Source of the DNA: Candidatus Kuenenia hertensis
GTDB taxonomy: Bacteria; Planctomycetota; Brocadiia; Brocadiales; Brocadiaceae
NCBI GenBank assembly: GCA_021646465.1
Contig: SOET01000035.1
Coordinates: forward strand, 1 to 44,736
DNA length: 44,736 nucleotides
Direction: 5' to 3'
Positions 25,380-34,565 of this stretch are shown one piece after another. Under the pieces are notes generated by a model, which ran no database searches, was not told the origin of the DNA, and was given only the letters and a program-made list of their open reading frames with translations. How positions within the stretch are numbered: position 1 is the first letter of the stretch; each line of letters opens with the position of its first letter. A program made the translations under genes and the position numbers.

Positions 25380-26263
25380 CAAGTTGGCACAGTGGCATTT
25401 TTTAAAAGCGGCCATTGTAATGATTCGCGCAACTGAATATAACTTTCGGCACAACCTCTGGCAAGGTTTCTTACCCTTTTTATATATCCTGTTCTTTGGG
25501 TAACGCCGATTGCTCCGCGTGCATCCAGTAAATTAAAGGTGTGAGAACACTTCATAACATAGTCATACGCAGGCAGTGGGAGATCCTCTTTTAATAACCG
25601 CTGGCATTCTGCTTCGTAGAATTCAAAAAGTTTAAAAAGCATAGACGTATCCGCAACCTTGAAATTATAGGTAGAGAATTGCTCCTCATCCGGCTTATGG
25701 ATATCGCCATAGGTGTATCCTGCTACCCATTCCAGGTCAAACACCGACTCCTTTTCCTGAATGAACATAGCAACGCGTTCGAGTCCGTAAGTGAGTTCGA
25801 GAGTGATGGGCTCAAGTTCAAATCCGCCTATCTGTTGAAAGTAAGTGAATTGCGTGATCTCCATGCCGTCCAGCCACACCTCCCATCCCAGTCCTGTCGC
25901 CCCAAGCGTGGGAGACTCCCAATCGTCCTCAACAAATCGCACATCGTGTTTTACAAGGTCTATCCCCAATGCCCGCAAACTGTTTAAATAAATCTCCTGT
26001 GAATCGTCGGGAGCGGGTTTTACGATTACCTGGAATTGGTAATAGTGCTGTAATCTGTTCGGATTCTCCCCGTATCTTCCGTCTGTCGGGCGTCGGGATG
26101 GCTCAACATAGGCACATTTCCATGGTTCAGGGCCAAGTACCTTGAGAAATGTTGCGGGGTTAAAGGTTCCTGCCCCTTTTTCCGTATCATACGGCTGCCA
26201 GAGTATGCACCCATAGTCTGCCCAGTATTTTTGTAAAGTTAAAATAATTTCTTGAAATGTCAT
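25376..26263 (-). CDS. glyQ: Glycyl-tRNA synthetase alpha subunit
   Basis: A 295-aa class II synthetase alpha chain of the tetrameric bacterial Gly[61 protein letters not shown] and [21 protein letters not shown] are near-invariant family segments, and the length matches. It cannot charge tRNA without the beta subunit GlyS, usually encoded directly downstream; here the downstream DNA is the convergent mnmE-like gene, so glyS must lie elsewhere. The 155-bp upstream region shows no T-box features. Confidence 0.96.
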   Translation of the reverse strand: MTFQEIILTLQKYWADYGCILWQPYDTEKGAGTFNPATFLKVLGPEPWKCAYVEPSRRPTDGRYGENPNRLQHYYQFQVIVKPAPDDSQEIYLNSLRALGIDLVKHDVRFVEDDWESPTLGATGLGWEVWLDGMEITQFTYFQQIGGFELEPITLELTYGLERVAMFIQEKESVFDLEWVAGYTYGDIHKPDEEQFSTYNFKVADTSMLFKLFEFYEAECQRLLKEDLPLPAYDYVMKCSHTFNLLDARGAIGVTQRTGYIKRVRNLARGCAESYIQLRESLQWPLLKNATVPTC

Positions 26264-26418
26264 TATGTCAGATCAGCGTGATTTACGAATAAAAATATTT
26301 GTTTGCGGTTGCCTAACCATGCAATGTTCACGTACTTATGCTTTTATATTAGATAACTTTCGGAGTCTATCATCGCACGTATTCCTTGTCAAGAGATTAA
26401 CATAAAAGAGCTATTCAT

Positions 26419-29400
26419 TTATATTTTTTTAGTAATATTGGGTGGGAGTACATTCAGCAGGTCTATAGGATTCTTTTCCAGTTCCACCCCGATTCTGCTT
26501 GTTACGGTTGATAACAGAGGCAGAGGGTTTTCCTCTAATTCAATGTTTCCGTTTTTTTGATTCATAATTTGTGGTAAATAAAAACCTGCTGCGATGGAAA
26601 TAAGAGAGCCTGCAGTTATAATTGCATAATGATTCAGGTTAATGGTTTTCGGGATACCGGCAAAAAAACTTGTTTGGCCTGCGATGAAAACCAGAAGAGA
26701 AAGGAGTATTATCGTTACGGGGCCGGCTTTTTCTGCAATCCACTGTGTAGAAACCTTATGTAGTTTTTTTTGCAATAAATTGATCGCTATGGTTGCCGGG
26801 ATGTTGCCAGGGTTATAATTTCTGCAGTTTTCAAAGTCTTCAAATGCCAGGGGGTAAAGTTTATTGTCTTTCGTTTTCCTGAATGCCAGGTGGTTTTTTA
26901 TTCTGACGTACCCTCTTAAATAGAATAGAGCCGCAAGTATATTTTTTTCAAGTCTTTTAGAACCCACGTCTGATTTGGCAAGAGTGAGTGCCTGTGATAT
27001 ATGTGAGAGTGCTTGTTTATAACAACCTCCGTTGCCGCGATCTCCCATTATTCTGTATACTTCCGCCAGACCGATGTGAGATTCCACGTGGTTTGGGAGG
27101 AATTCTAAAATTTTTTTGTATATATCTTCAGCATTTTCCCATTGTTCCATCTTAAGAAAAGCCGCAGCAATGTTACATTGTGCCGCAAGGTTCGCTGGGT
27201 CTAGTTCGATAGCGTTTTTCAGATATTGTATTCCCGACCGGAAATCTTTTTTATGGAGAGAGATTACTCCTAAATTTGTATAGGTCTCTGATTTTTCTCT
27301 TTCAGTCAATGTACTGTCTTCGGTTCCTTCCAGGGCGTTTTTGAAATACATCTCCGCATCTTCAAGGTTTTCCATGATTAATAACAATTGTGCCAATTGG
27401 TAAAGTTTTCCCGCGTTTTTTGCCAGCTTAAGTTGTTCTTTTAAGCTGGTTTCCGCTTTTTGAAATACTTCCTGCGACTTCAAAAATGCATAAGTTCCGG
27501 AGTCTTTGTTTGCAGTTTTTTTTTCCTGGTATAACTGCGTAAGGCTTATCAAAATTCCGGTATGCTCCGGGTTAAGTAAAAGCCCTTCCTGATAAATTTC
27601 TTCCGCACTGTCCAATTCTCCAAACACTTCGTAGAGAATGTCTCCATAATTTTGAAATGAATCGGCAGAATGAGTCTCTTTTGCCGTTACTTTCATTTGT
27701 TCGTAAAGTGTACAAGCGGTTTTCCAGAGTTCCCGGGCTTTTTCGTACTTTCCCTGTTTCCAATGCAGGTAAGCAGTAACATTAAAAATGTCTGCATGAG
27801 CGGTATCATATAAAGTTGCCTGTAAAAATTTTTCAGCAGCATCTTCGTATCGTTTAAATTTATAAAGGGTGAGTCCCAAGAGAGAAAGGGCATTGGGATG
27901 TGCGGGGTCGATAGATGCGGCATCTTCACATCTCTTCAGGGTATCTTCATATTGATTTGTTTCATAGAGGGTCACTCCCCAGCCAACATAGGCGTTTGTA
28001 TAATTCGGGATGATTGTTAATGTTTGCTTATGCTTTTTAATTGATTCGTTAAACTTCTGTAATTTACACAGGGTCAATCCCCAATTGTAATGCGCATCTA
28101 AATTATTGTGATCCAGAGATGTTGATTTTTTATATTTTTTTATTGCATCCTCATAGTTTTTTAATTTGAAGAGGGCATTGCCCCAACCATGATTTGCGAT
28201 ACTATTTTTTGGATTAAGACGGGTAGCCTTTCTGAATTTTTTAATGGCTTCGTCATATTCTTTTTGTTCATACAGAATTATTCCAAGGCAAGCATGAGGC
28301 ATAGACGCTTTAGGATCAAGCGTTGCACAATGTTGGAATGTTTCGATAGCCGCTTCGTATTTTTTCAGGTTGTAATAAGACAGACCAAGGGCAAGGAACG
28401 CCTCTATGTTGTTAGGGTCCGAAGAAACTACCGTATTAAATTTTTCAATAGCTTCCTTATATTTTTTAAGATTGTAAAGACATCTTCCCCAGTTATATAA
28501 GGCGGGAATGTCATTCGGTTTGGTTTCGATTATTTGCCGAAATATTTCAATAGCTTCTTCATGTTTGCTTGCCTCAATAAGGGCGGTACCATACGAGAGG
28601 CAGGCAGTCATTGAGTAAGGGTCAATAATGATAGCTTTTTTGAATTTCTCTAGTGCTTCATGGAATTTTTTCAACTCCACAAGAGAATTTCCCCAGTTTA
28701 AATATACGACTGCTGCATCAATATCTTCGTCAATTACCTCGGTGTAAATAGTAACGGCATCTTCATATCTTTTCAGCCGATAAAAAAGATTTCCCATTAC
28801 TATACGGATACCGGATTGATTTGGGTTTATTTCTACTGCCTTTTGCAATATTTCAATAGCACTTTCATACTCTTTACCCTGTGCAAGTGCGTTGCTCCAG
28901 TATGCATATGCCTCTATGCATGTAGGGTCTATAGAGACGGCTTTTTGGAATTTTCCGATAGCTTCTTCGTATTTGTTAAGTTCCTGAAGGGCAAGGCCCC
29001 AGGAGAGGTAAGCCTCAGTATCGGACGGGTCAATCTGTGCGGCTTTTTGAAAATTTTCGAACGCCTTTTCATAAAGTTTCAGTTTCGCTAAAGCATTACC
29101 CAAGTGGGTGTATATGCAGGCATTTGAGGGTTCTTTTGCAATAGCTTGCTGGTATATTTCTGCTGCAAGCTGAAATTTTTTTTGATGATAAAAGGCAAGA
29201 CCACAGCCAATGTATGAATCGATAGAACGGGGATTTATTTCCAGTGCAGCTTGAAATATTTCCGCCGCCTGGTCATATATCTCAAGGTTGATGAGTGCAT
29301 GTCCCCAGTTGTAATAAGCGTCGAAATACTCAGGATCTATTTCAATTGCTTCCTGAAATTTTTCAATGGCTTCTTCATATTCTTTAAGATCACAGAGGGC

Positions 29401-29751
29401 AATGCCCCAGCTTGCATATGCTCCCACGTGATTTGGATTTTTTCCAACGGCCAGTTGAAATTTTTCGAAAGCTTCGTTGTATTTTTTTAAATGATAAAGC
29501 GCAAGCCCCCAACTGTTGTAAGCGCGGACAATTTCGGGCTCGATCGAAATTGCTTTCTGAAAATTTTTGATTGACTCTTCAAATTCCTTAAGTTCGAAAA
29601 GGGCGAGTCCATAATTATTGTAAGCAATAGCATTGCCCGGATCCAGTGCTATGGCAGCCTTGTATGCGCTGCATGCATCGAGATGATTCCCCTGTTCATA
29701 TAATATGTTACCTGATTGCAGATTGCGTTGGGATTCTGAAAGGTTTGACAT
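26419..29751 (-). CDS. Giant TPR protein with C-terminal membrane helices
   Basis: An 1110-aa protein. Residues about 5-690 form an unbroken array of some 20 canonical 34-residue TPRs, many with the form AYxxWGxALxxLKKYEEAIEKF. About five less regular TPRs follow up to residue 960. Two hydrophobic helices near 1000-1055 (VTIILLSLLVFIAGQTSFFA and HYAIITAGSLISIAAGFYL) anchor it, leaving a 50-residue tail. There is no signal peptide, so the array probably faces the cytoplasm or riboplasm. Such superhelices act as protein-binding scaffolds; large TPR proteins are numerous in anammox genomes. Partner unknown. Confidence 0.88.
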   Translation of the reverse strand: MSNLSESQRNLQSGNILYEQGNHLDACSAYKAAIALDPGNAIAYNNYGLALFELKEFEESIKNFQKAISIEPEIVRAYNSWGLALYHLKKYNEAFEKFQLAVGKNPNHVGAYASWGIALCDLKEYEEAIEKFQEAIEIDPEYFDAYYNWGHALINLEIYDQAAEIFQAALEINPRSIDSYIGCGLAFYHQKKFQLAAEIYQQAIAKEPSNACIYTHLGNALAKLKLYEKAFENFQKAAQIDPSDTEAYLSWGLALQELNKYEEAIGKFQKAVSIDPTCIEAYAYWSNALAQGKEYESAIEILQKAVEINPNQSGIRIVMGNLFYRLKRYEDAVTIYTEVIDEDIDAAVVYLNWGNSLVELKKFHEALEKFKKAIIIDPYSMTACLSYGTALIEASKHEEAIEIFRQIIETKPNDIPALYNWGRCLYNLKKYKEAIEKFNTVVSSDPNNIEAFLALGLSYYNLKKYEAAIETFQHCATLDPKASMPHACLGIILYEQKEYDEAIKKFRKATRLNPKNSIANHGWGNALFKLKNYEDAIKKYKKSTSLDHNNLDAHYNWGLTLCKLQKFNESIKKHKQTLTIIPNYTNAYVGWGVTLYETNQYEDTLKRCEDAASIDPAHPNALSLLGLTLYKFKRYEDAAEKFLQATLYDTAHADIFNVTAYLHWKQGKYEKARELWKTACTLYEQMKVTAKETHSADSFQNYGDILYEVFGELDSAEEIYQEGLLLNPEHTGILISLTQLYQEKKTANKDSGTYAFLKSQEVFQKAETSLKEQLKLAKNAGKLYQLAQLLLIMENLEDAEMYFKNALEGTEDSTLTEREKSETYTNLGVISLHKKDFRSGIQYLKNAIELDPANLAAQCNIAAAFLKMEQWENAEDIYKKILEFLPNHVESHIGLAEVYRIMGDRGNGGCYKQALSHISQALTLAKSDVGSKRLEKNILAALFYLRGYVRIKNHLAFRKTKDNKLYPLAFEDFENCRNYNPGNIPATIAINLLQKKLHKVSTQWIAEKAGPVTIILLSLLVFIAGQTSFFAGIPKTINLNHYAIITAGSLISIAAGFYLPQIMNQKNGNIELEENPLPLLSTVTSRIGVELEKNPIDLLNVLPPNITKKI

Positions 29752-29898
29752 TTTTTCTTTTATTACAGTAACAGGATAAAGATCAAATTTAAAATTTCAA
29801 TAACGATTCGTTAAGAATCCAGAATGCCCTCCCTTTCTTTGCAGGAAAGAATTTAATGGTTTGTATACATAAAAATTAGACAGTATTTTCAGAGAAAA

Positions 29899-30432
29899 TT
29901 ATTCGCATAGTTGTCTTGGCCAGCCAGGTGGTGGTAATGCGCCCGTGTATTTTTTAAAGTATTGTATAATTTTTTCATGCGATTCATAATCAGGTTCTTT
30001 TGTGTTTTCTGTCCGTGTCATAACAAGATAGTTGTTTTTAAATTCTATTGAGGTTGACCAGGTGGTAGTGCTTCCGTCTTCGGAGTCTGTCCCTTCCCAA
30101 AATGGACCGATAAGTTTGTTGCCGGAGAGTTTATAAGTAATGGTATCATCCACTTCGTAGCATTTTTCCTCTTTTGTATACCATTTTACGATAGTTGCAT
30201 TAAACTGGAAAATTTCTTCGTCAATTACATTAGTTTCGTTCCAGTCTTCTCGTTCACCTTCATCTATATCATACCCAATAACATTTTCTTTCTCCAATAC
30301 CCAGATGCCGGAAAGTTCCGATGATTCATGAGGTTTTGGAGATGTTAAAGTTGTTTTGCCTTTCTCTTTGCAGCCAAATACGAATAACAGAGGAAAAATA
30401 AGTAGCAAAGCAATTCCTGAATAATTTCTCAT
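29899..30432 (-). CDS. Predicted lipoprotein of unknown function
   Basis: A 177-aa protein with a lipoprotein signal peptide: MRNYSG, hydrophobic core, and lipobox FVFGC with Cys near residue 21. The mature part has a WVLEKENVIGYD start, paired acidic segments and alternating polar/hydrophobic strands (IEFKNNYLVMTRTE), which suggests a small lipocalin-like or META-type beta fold; I cannot name the family. AAGGAAAGGGG precedes the ATG. It lies 24 nt behind the CBS gene and is probably co-transcribed. Confidence 0.7.
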   Translation of the reverse strand: MRNYSGIALLLIFPLLFVFGCKEKGKTTLTSPKPHESSELSGIWVLEKENVIGYDIDEGEREDWNETNVIDEEIFQFNATIVKWYTKEEKCYEVDDTITYKLSGNKLIGPFWEGTDSEDGSTTTWSTSIEFKNNYLVMTRTENTKEPDYESHEKIIQYFKKYTGALPPPGWPRQLCE

Positions 30433-30455
30433 AACAACCCCTTTCCTTAAAATAT

Positions 30456-30875
30456 TTAGTATGATTTTGCCAGGTATTTGATCAAATCCGTACTGGTAAT
30501 TATTCCAATAAGATTGCGGTCATCATCAATTACCGGAAGTGAGTGAAAAAGCCCATTACTGAGAAGGTATGCGGCTTTTCGCACCGAGTCCTTAATGTTA
30601 ATGGTAACTAAATTTTTCTGCATTACTTGCTCTACAGTATATTGTTGATCCATTAATTCATCAATGGATTTATTATCTGTTTCCGCGAATTTGATGTTTA
30701 ATTTTAATATATCTGTGGCGCTGATGAGTCCTGCGAGTTTCTGATCATTTACCACAGGGATGTGGTGGATTTGATTTTCCGCCATCATTTTGCGTACAGT
30801 GCTCAGTTTTTGGTCTATGGAGACGGTCTTTAAGTTTGCCGTCATGACATGGGAAATCGGATCAAGATTTTTCAT
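30456..30875 (-). CDS. Tandem CBS-domain protein
   Basis: A 139-aa protein made of two CBS motifs and nothing else. The first covers about residues 10-58 (MTANLKTVSIDQKLSTVRKM ... HIPVVNDQKLAGLISATDIL), the second about 78-135 (VMQKNLVTINIKDSVRKAAY ... SLPVIDDDRNLIGIITSTDL). A Bateman pair normally binds adenine nucleotides and signals energy state to a partner. No enzymatic or transport domain is fused, so it must act in trans. It is transcribed divergently from the anchor-V protein gene at 31100. Confidence 0.9.
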   Translation of the reverse strand: MKNLDPISHVMTANLKTVSIDQKLSTVRKMMAENQIHHIPVVNDQKLAGLISATDILKLNIKFAETDNKSIDELMDQQYTVEQVMQKNLVTINIKDSVRKAAYLLSNGLFHSLPVIDDDRNLIGIITSTDLIKYLAKSY

Positions 30876-30977
30876 ACCAAAATTATTTTATATCAAAAAA
30901 TCCGATAACTCAATCAAAAGATGGATGTTTCGTTATTTGATGTTTTTAATTTAAAATCATTGTGAAAATATAATTGA

Positions 30978-31006
30978 TTGACATAAAACACCGAACTTAC
31001 TATAAT
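30978..31006 (+). promoter_or_regulatory. Consensus sigma70 promoter
   Basis: TTGACA at 30978-30983, exactly 17 bp, then TATAAT at 31001-31006. Both hexamers are perfect. Transcription would start near 31013, giving an 87-nt leader before the ATG at 31100. It predicts strong, constitutive expression of that gene. Confidence 0.8.
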
Positions 31007-31099
31007 GGCGGCACACTTTGGCGTTAAACAGTAGTTTGACTTATAATATATATTAATTGTCATATGGAGTGGTTTAATTTTTATCAGGAGGCGTGTGTT

Positions 31100-31999
31100 A
31101 TGAAAAACTTTTTTAAGCTGTCAGCATGTATTATTTTTTCATTAGTAACGATGGGTGTTGGTGTAAATGTGGCATACTCTTATTCTTCAGGTCCTCCGGA
31201 CGGGCGTACGGGTTCTCCTGCTGATAATGGAGATACTTGTGCTTCTACACAATGTCATGATTCCTTTGAGGTGAATTCCGGAAGTGCGGTATTTTCTCTC
31301 TCTGTACCAAGCACATATACTCCGGGAGAAGAAGTAGAAATCATCGTATCATTTACTAACTCCACCACTTCTAAACATGGTTTTCAGCTTTCTGCCCTGG
31401 ATGCCAATAATGAGCATGTTGGGCTTTTTAACAATGTTGATAATAAGACGCAAACGGGTGAAGGCGATTATATTTCGCATACCCTTAACGGATCGGATGA
31501 TTCTAGCTGGTCGGTTGTGTGGATAGCCCCTTCCGGCGCTGCTGATGACCCCGTTACAATTTATGCTGCGGGAAATGAGGCAAATGGAAACGAAACGAAC
31601 AAAGGCGATTATATTTATACAACAACTGCCACAATGATTGCCGGAGCAGTTGCATCGCCGACACCAACGGCAACGCCTGTACCTGGTTCGTGTGAAGCTG
31701 AATATATAGACGTTTCTGATTCAAAAATTAAACTATTATTTGAGGAAAGCGATGAAGTGACAGTAATGGTAACAGGAGATGATGATTGTGCCGCTGAAGG
31801 CGTGACTGTTACGGCTTCATTAAATAGAAAGAGCAAAAAACGGATAGAAATATCGCCGGAAAGTACTGCAACGGATGCAAATGGAGAGGCGGTGTTTACA
31901 ATTACCGCCAAAAATAAGAAGGGTAATGCGAAAGTGACTTTTAAGGCGGATGGAGTAAAAGGCAAGGCAAAAACGGTAGTAAAAGTGAGAAAAAAATAA
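31100..31999 (+). CDS. Secreted choice-of-anchor V/Reeler-like protein with Ig-like tail
   Basis: A 299-aa exported protein from ATG 31100, set by AGGAGG 8 nt upstream (an earlier ATG at 31064 has none). A signal peptide ends near SYSSG. Residues about 30-175 resemble the anchor-V/Reeler domain (PDGRTGSPADNGDTC ... FQLSALDANNEHVGLF). In this family a CXXCH follows GDT; here it is CASTQCH, a CX4CH form. A PTPTATPVPG linker leads to a Big_1/invasin-like domain with AEGVTVTASLNRK and TDANGEAVFTITAKNKKG, ending in a Lys-rich tail. It is probably a surface or periplasmic protein, perhaps with one heme. A consensus promoter and a clean terminator make it a single-gene unit. Confidence 0.75.
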   Translation: MKNFFKLSACIIFSLVTMGVGVNVAYSYSSGPPDGRTGSPADNGDTCASTQCHDSFEVNSGSAVFSLSVPSTYTPGEEVEIIVSFTNSTTSKHGFQLSALDANNEHVGLFNNVDNKTQTGEGDYISHTLNGSDDSSWSVVWIAPSGAADDPVTIYAAGNEANGNETNKGDYIYTTTATMIAGAVASPTPTATPVPGSCEAEYIDVSDSKIKLLFEESDEVTVMVTGDDDCAAEGVTVTASLNRKSKKRIEISPESTATDANGEAVFTITAKNKKGNAKVTFKADGVKGKAKTVVKVRKK

Positions 32000-32030
32000 A
32001 AAGATATTTATCTTTTAGTAAAAATTTCAA

Positions 32031-32068
32031 AAAGGGACGTTGCACTGAAGAGTGGCGTCCCTTTTTTT
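32031..32068 (+). terminator. Rho-independent terminator
   Basis: AAGGGACG (32032-32039) pairs with CGTCCCTT (32056-32063) around a 16-nt loop, followed directly by seven T. It starts 32 nt after the stop of the anchor-V gene and isolates it from the next gene. Confidence 0.85.
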
Positions 32069-32223
32069 ATTTGATATACACAATTAATGAGTGATAAACT
32101 AATGCGATTGGTTAAATAAATCCTTTTGGCACTTGAGAATAGAGTGATTGGTAACAGATGCAAATCTTATACAAGTGATAATATATTTAGTAAATATTTA
32201 TTGTGGTGAGGAGTTTTTATTAA

Positions 32224-33312
32224 ATGATGAAATCGTATGTAATGGTTTTGTTTTTGAGCGTATGTTTTTCTTCCGTAACCAGCGGAGATGTAATTGTGTT
32301 GAAAGATTTCAATAAAGAAATTGATTTTAGGGTGCTGGGTGCTACTGATGAATATGTAAGTGTGGAAATACCAAAAAGAGATATGAAATCTTTGAAAATG
32401 CAGTTTTCTCAAAACGATTATTTCTCCGATGTGATTTTTTTGGATAAAGAAGAAATAACTTTGGAGTGTAAAGTTAAAGAGATAAAAAAAGATGAAATAA
32501 TTATATTGATTCCAGCCTTTGCGATATCTTCTATCCAGATGTCATTTAAAGAGAATGGTGAATTGGTGACAGATGAAAAAATGTACAGTTCCAATATGCC
32601 GGAAGTACATAGTAAAAATGGCGAAAAAGATCGAATTCGCGAATATAAAACGCAAAATCAGAGAAATGATATGCAAAAAGAAGGGTCGGGAGAGATTGCA
32701 GATGAGTTAAGAACTGACATTAGCGGTGGACTGAATTCAAAAAAACATTATAAATTTAAAACAAAAAAGGTTTTTAAGGAAGAAAATGTTGGAGCTGAAG
32801 CAGGGGATCGTTTCGATAAAAATGAATTTGCTGATTTTAGGGCAAGTGACGATACTGAGGCTACACGTATGTTGGAAGAAAAGACATTTCGAATCAATGA
32901 AAATAAAGAAGATATTTTGGGGAATGAGGAAGTTTTTGACACTGCGGAAGCACTTGTAGAAGAAGCAACCACCTTACAAGACCCGAATCTTGGCATTGTT
33001 GAAGGGCGAATATTAAAAAGTGGAAAACCAATAAAGGATTGTCTTGTACAATTGCGCAGGCTTGAAAAGAGTGGTTTATTGTTAAAGGAGTATCGTCTGG
33101 TAGAGGGTGCTTTGGAACTTGAAACGGTCACAAACGATGAGGGATATTATCATTTTATGAATGTCTCGCCCGGCGAATATAAATTATATTGGAAGTCACT
33201 AGAGGAAACAACATGGGTAAGGCGTTTTAAGATGGAGCCTGACGTTATTGTAGAATCGGGGAAAACAGTGAAACCGAGAGATATTGAAATTTTAAAAAGA
33301 ACATTAAACTGA
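32224..33312 (+). CDS. Exported protein with C-terminal carboxypeptidase-regulatory-like domain
   Basis: A 362-aa protein with a signal peptide (MMKSYVMVLFLSVCFSSVTSG). Residues 22-110 are two beta-rich repeats (VIVLKDFNKEIDFRVLG..., VIFLDKEEITLECKVKEI...) like the short SH3-like modules of exported planctomycete proteins. A long charged, probably disordered middle (120-255) follows, then a beta-sandwich at 257-355 of the CarboxypepD_reg type (GIVEGRILKSGKPIKDCLVQ, TNDEGYYHFMNVSPGEYKLY). The final domain is usually a binding module. Function unknown. About 440 AT-rich bases follow before the respiratory operon. Confidence 0.65.
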   Translation: MMKSYVMVLFLSVCFSSVTSGDVIVLKDFNKEIDFRVLGATDEYVSVEIPKRDMKSLKMQFSQNDYFSDVIFLDKEEITLECKVKEIKKDEIIILIPAFAISSIQMSFKENGELVTDEKMYSSNMPEVHSKNGEKDRIREYKTQNQRNDMQKEGSGEIADELRTDISGGLNSKKHYKFKTKKVFKEENVGAEAGDRFDKNEFADFRASDDTEATRMLEEKTFRINENKEDILGNEEVFDTAEALVEEATTLQDPNLGIVEGRILKSGKPIKDCLVQLRRLEKSGLLLKEYRLVEGALELETVTNDEGYYHFMNVSPGEYKLYWKSLEETTWVRRFKMEPDVIVESGKTVKPRDIEILKRTLN

Positions 33313-33601
33313 TGTTAAAAAGTGAAAAAAAATTTTATTGTTTCTTTGAAAATTTTGACATTACAAAGGTGAAATAAAAGCGAAGCAGTTATTTCAGAAG
33401 TGAAATTGAACTTTTTATTGTGATTGACTAAGTTTTTTTCGATAAAGAAAACTAAGAAATTGATGCTTAGGTAGTTACGAAGATTTTTTCGTTTTTTTTT
33501 AATTTTTTTTAAAAAAAGGAATGAATCTTGTTGTTGCTTGTGACCTATTGCAAGATCTTGTGTAAAAAAAATTTCATGATACATAAGCAGTAAGTTTCTG
33601 G

Positions 33602-33630
33602 TTGACAATTTAATTTAATGAAAGTATTAT
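33602..33630 (+). promoter_or_regulatory. Sigma70 promoter of the respiratory operon
   Basis: TTGACA (33602-33607), 17 bp, TATTAT (33625-33630), about 138 bp before the first gene of the operon. Only one base of the two hexamers departs from consensus. The rest of the 33313-33767 gap is very AT-rich, with poly-A/T runs but no gene or terminator I can support. Confidence 0.65.
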
Positions 33631-33767
33631 AGCCGACCGTTCAATCATAATAAGTATAGTTAATAGTTTTAAGTATTCTTAATATTCATCAATGTGATTG
33701 CGGATGTGTCTCTAAATTAAGAATAATTCTTGAATTAGGAAATTTCAGACGAAGTATGGAGGGTATG

Positions 33768-34511
33768 ATGAAAAGTTTAAATATTGTTGGTTTGATGGGA
33801 GGTCTCGTGCTGAGTTTGGTGTGTGCGAGCCAGGCAGCAATGGCAAAGGGGAAGGCCCCGGTTTATAACGTGGTTGAGGTTAAAAACGGCGGGACAATTG
33901 TGGGAACCGTGAAGTTTGAAGGAAATGTCCCTAAAGCTAAGATGTTAAAAATAGATAAAGATGAGCAGACATGTGGCCATGGCCAGATGGCTTCTGAGGA
34001 GTTGGTGATTAATCCTGATAATATGGGTGTCAAGTATGCAGTTGTATCGCTGGATGACATTGCAGAGGGAAAGGCGATGGATACTGCGCCAGTTACGCTA
34101 GACCAGAAAGGTTGTATGTTTGAACCTCATGTTGTTGCTCTTTGTGCTGGTACTGAAGTGAATTTATTGAACAGCGACAACATTATGCACAATCTCCATT
34201 CCTGGTCGATAAGGAATCCTGCCTTTAATGAGGGGGTTTCTGGCAATGGGAGTATGGTGAAAAAGTTTGATATTCCGGAAATGGTAAAAATAACGTGTGA
34301 TGTCCATAAGTGGATGAGTTCCTACCTCGTGGTGAAGGGGAATCCTTACTTTGCGGTAACGGATGCAGACGGGAAGTTCAAGATGGATAATGTACCGGCT
34401 GGTAAATACGCGATATCGGTCTGGCAGGAGAAATTGGGCAAGAGAAAAGGTGAAGTTACCGTAGCTGCTGGTGGGGAAGCAGTTGTGGATTTTGTTTATG
34501 CGAAAAAATAA
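33768..34511 (+). CDS. Exported cupredoxin-like protein
   Basis: A 247-aa protein from ATG 33768 (GGAGGG 33758-33763; ATGs at 33756 and 33765 are too close). A signal peptide ends near ASQAAMA. GTIVGTVKFEGNVPKAK opens a beta domain, and a cupredoxin-like fold follows with MHNLHSWS and TCDVHKWM, giving likely type-1 copper ligands His, C177, H180 and M183. The CX2HX2M spacing is shorter than in plastocyanin. A carboxypeptidase-regulatory-like end (DADGKFKMDNVPAGKYAISV) completes it. It is the first gene of the operon, so a soluble periplasmic or anammoxosomal electron carrier or a copper donor to the membrane complex is likely. Confidence 0.78.
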   Translation: MKSLNIVGLMGGLVLSLVCASQAAMAKGKAPVYNVVEVKNGGTIVGTVKFEGNVPKAKMLKIDKDEQTCGHGQMASEELVINPDNMGVKYAVVSLDDIAEGKAMDTAPVTLDQKGCMFEPHVVALCAGTEVNLLNSDNIMHNLHSWSIRNPAFNEGVSGNGSMVKKFDIPEMVKITCDVHKWMSSYLVVKGNPYFAVTDADGKFKMDNVPAGKYAISVWQEKLGKRKGEVTVAAGGEAVVDFVYAKK

Positions 34512-34565
34512 GTGTAATGATTTTTATGGTTTGTGTAACTTACTTGTGAAAAGGCGTACCATATA

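Noticed and set aside
26264-26418. T-box riboswitch upstream of glyQ
   Set aside because: No T-box core sequence, specifier stem or terminator/antiterminator pair is visible in the 155 bases.
32129-32150. TTGGCACTTGAGAATAG as a sigma54 promoter
   Set aside because: TGGCAC is present but the -12 TTGCA element is not at the required spacing.
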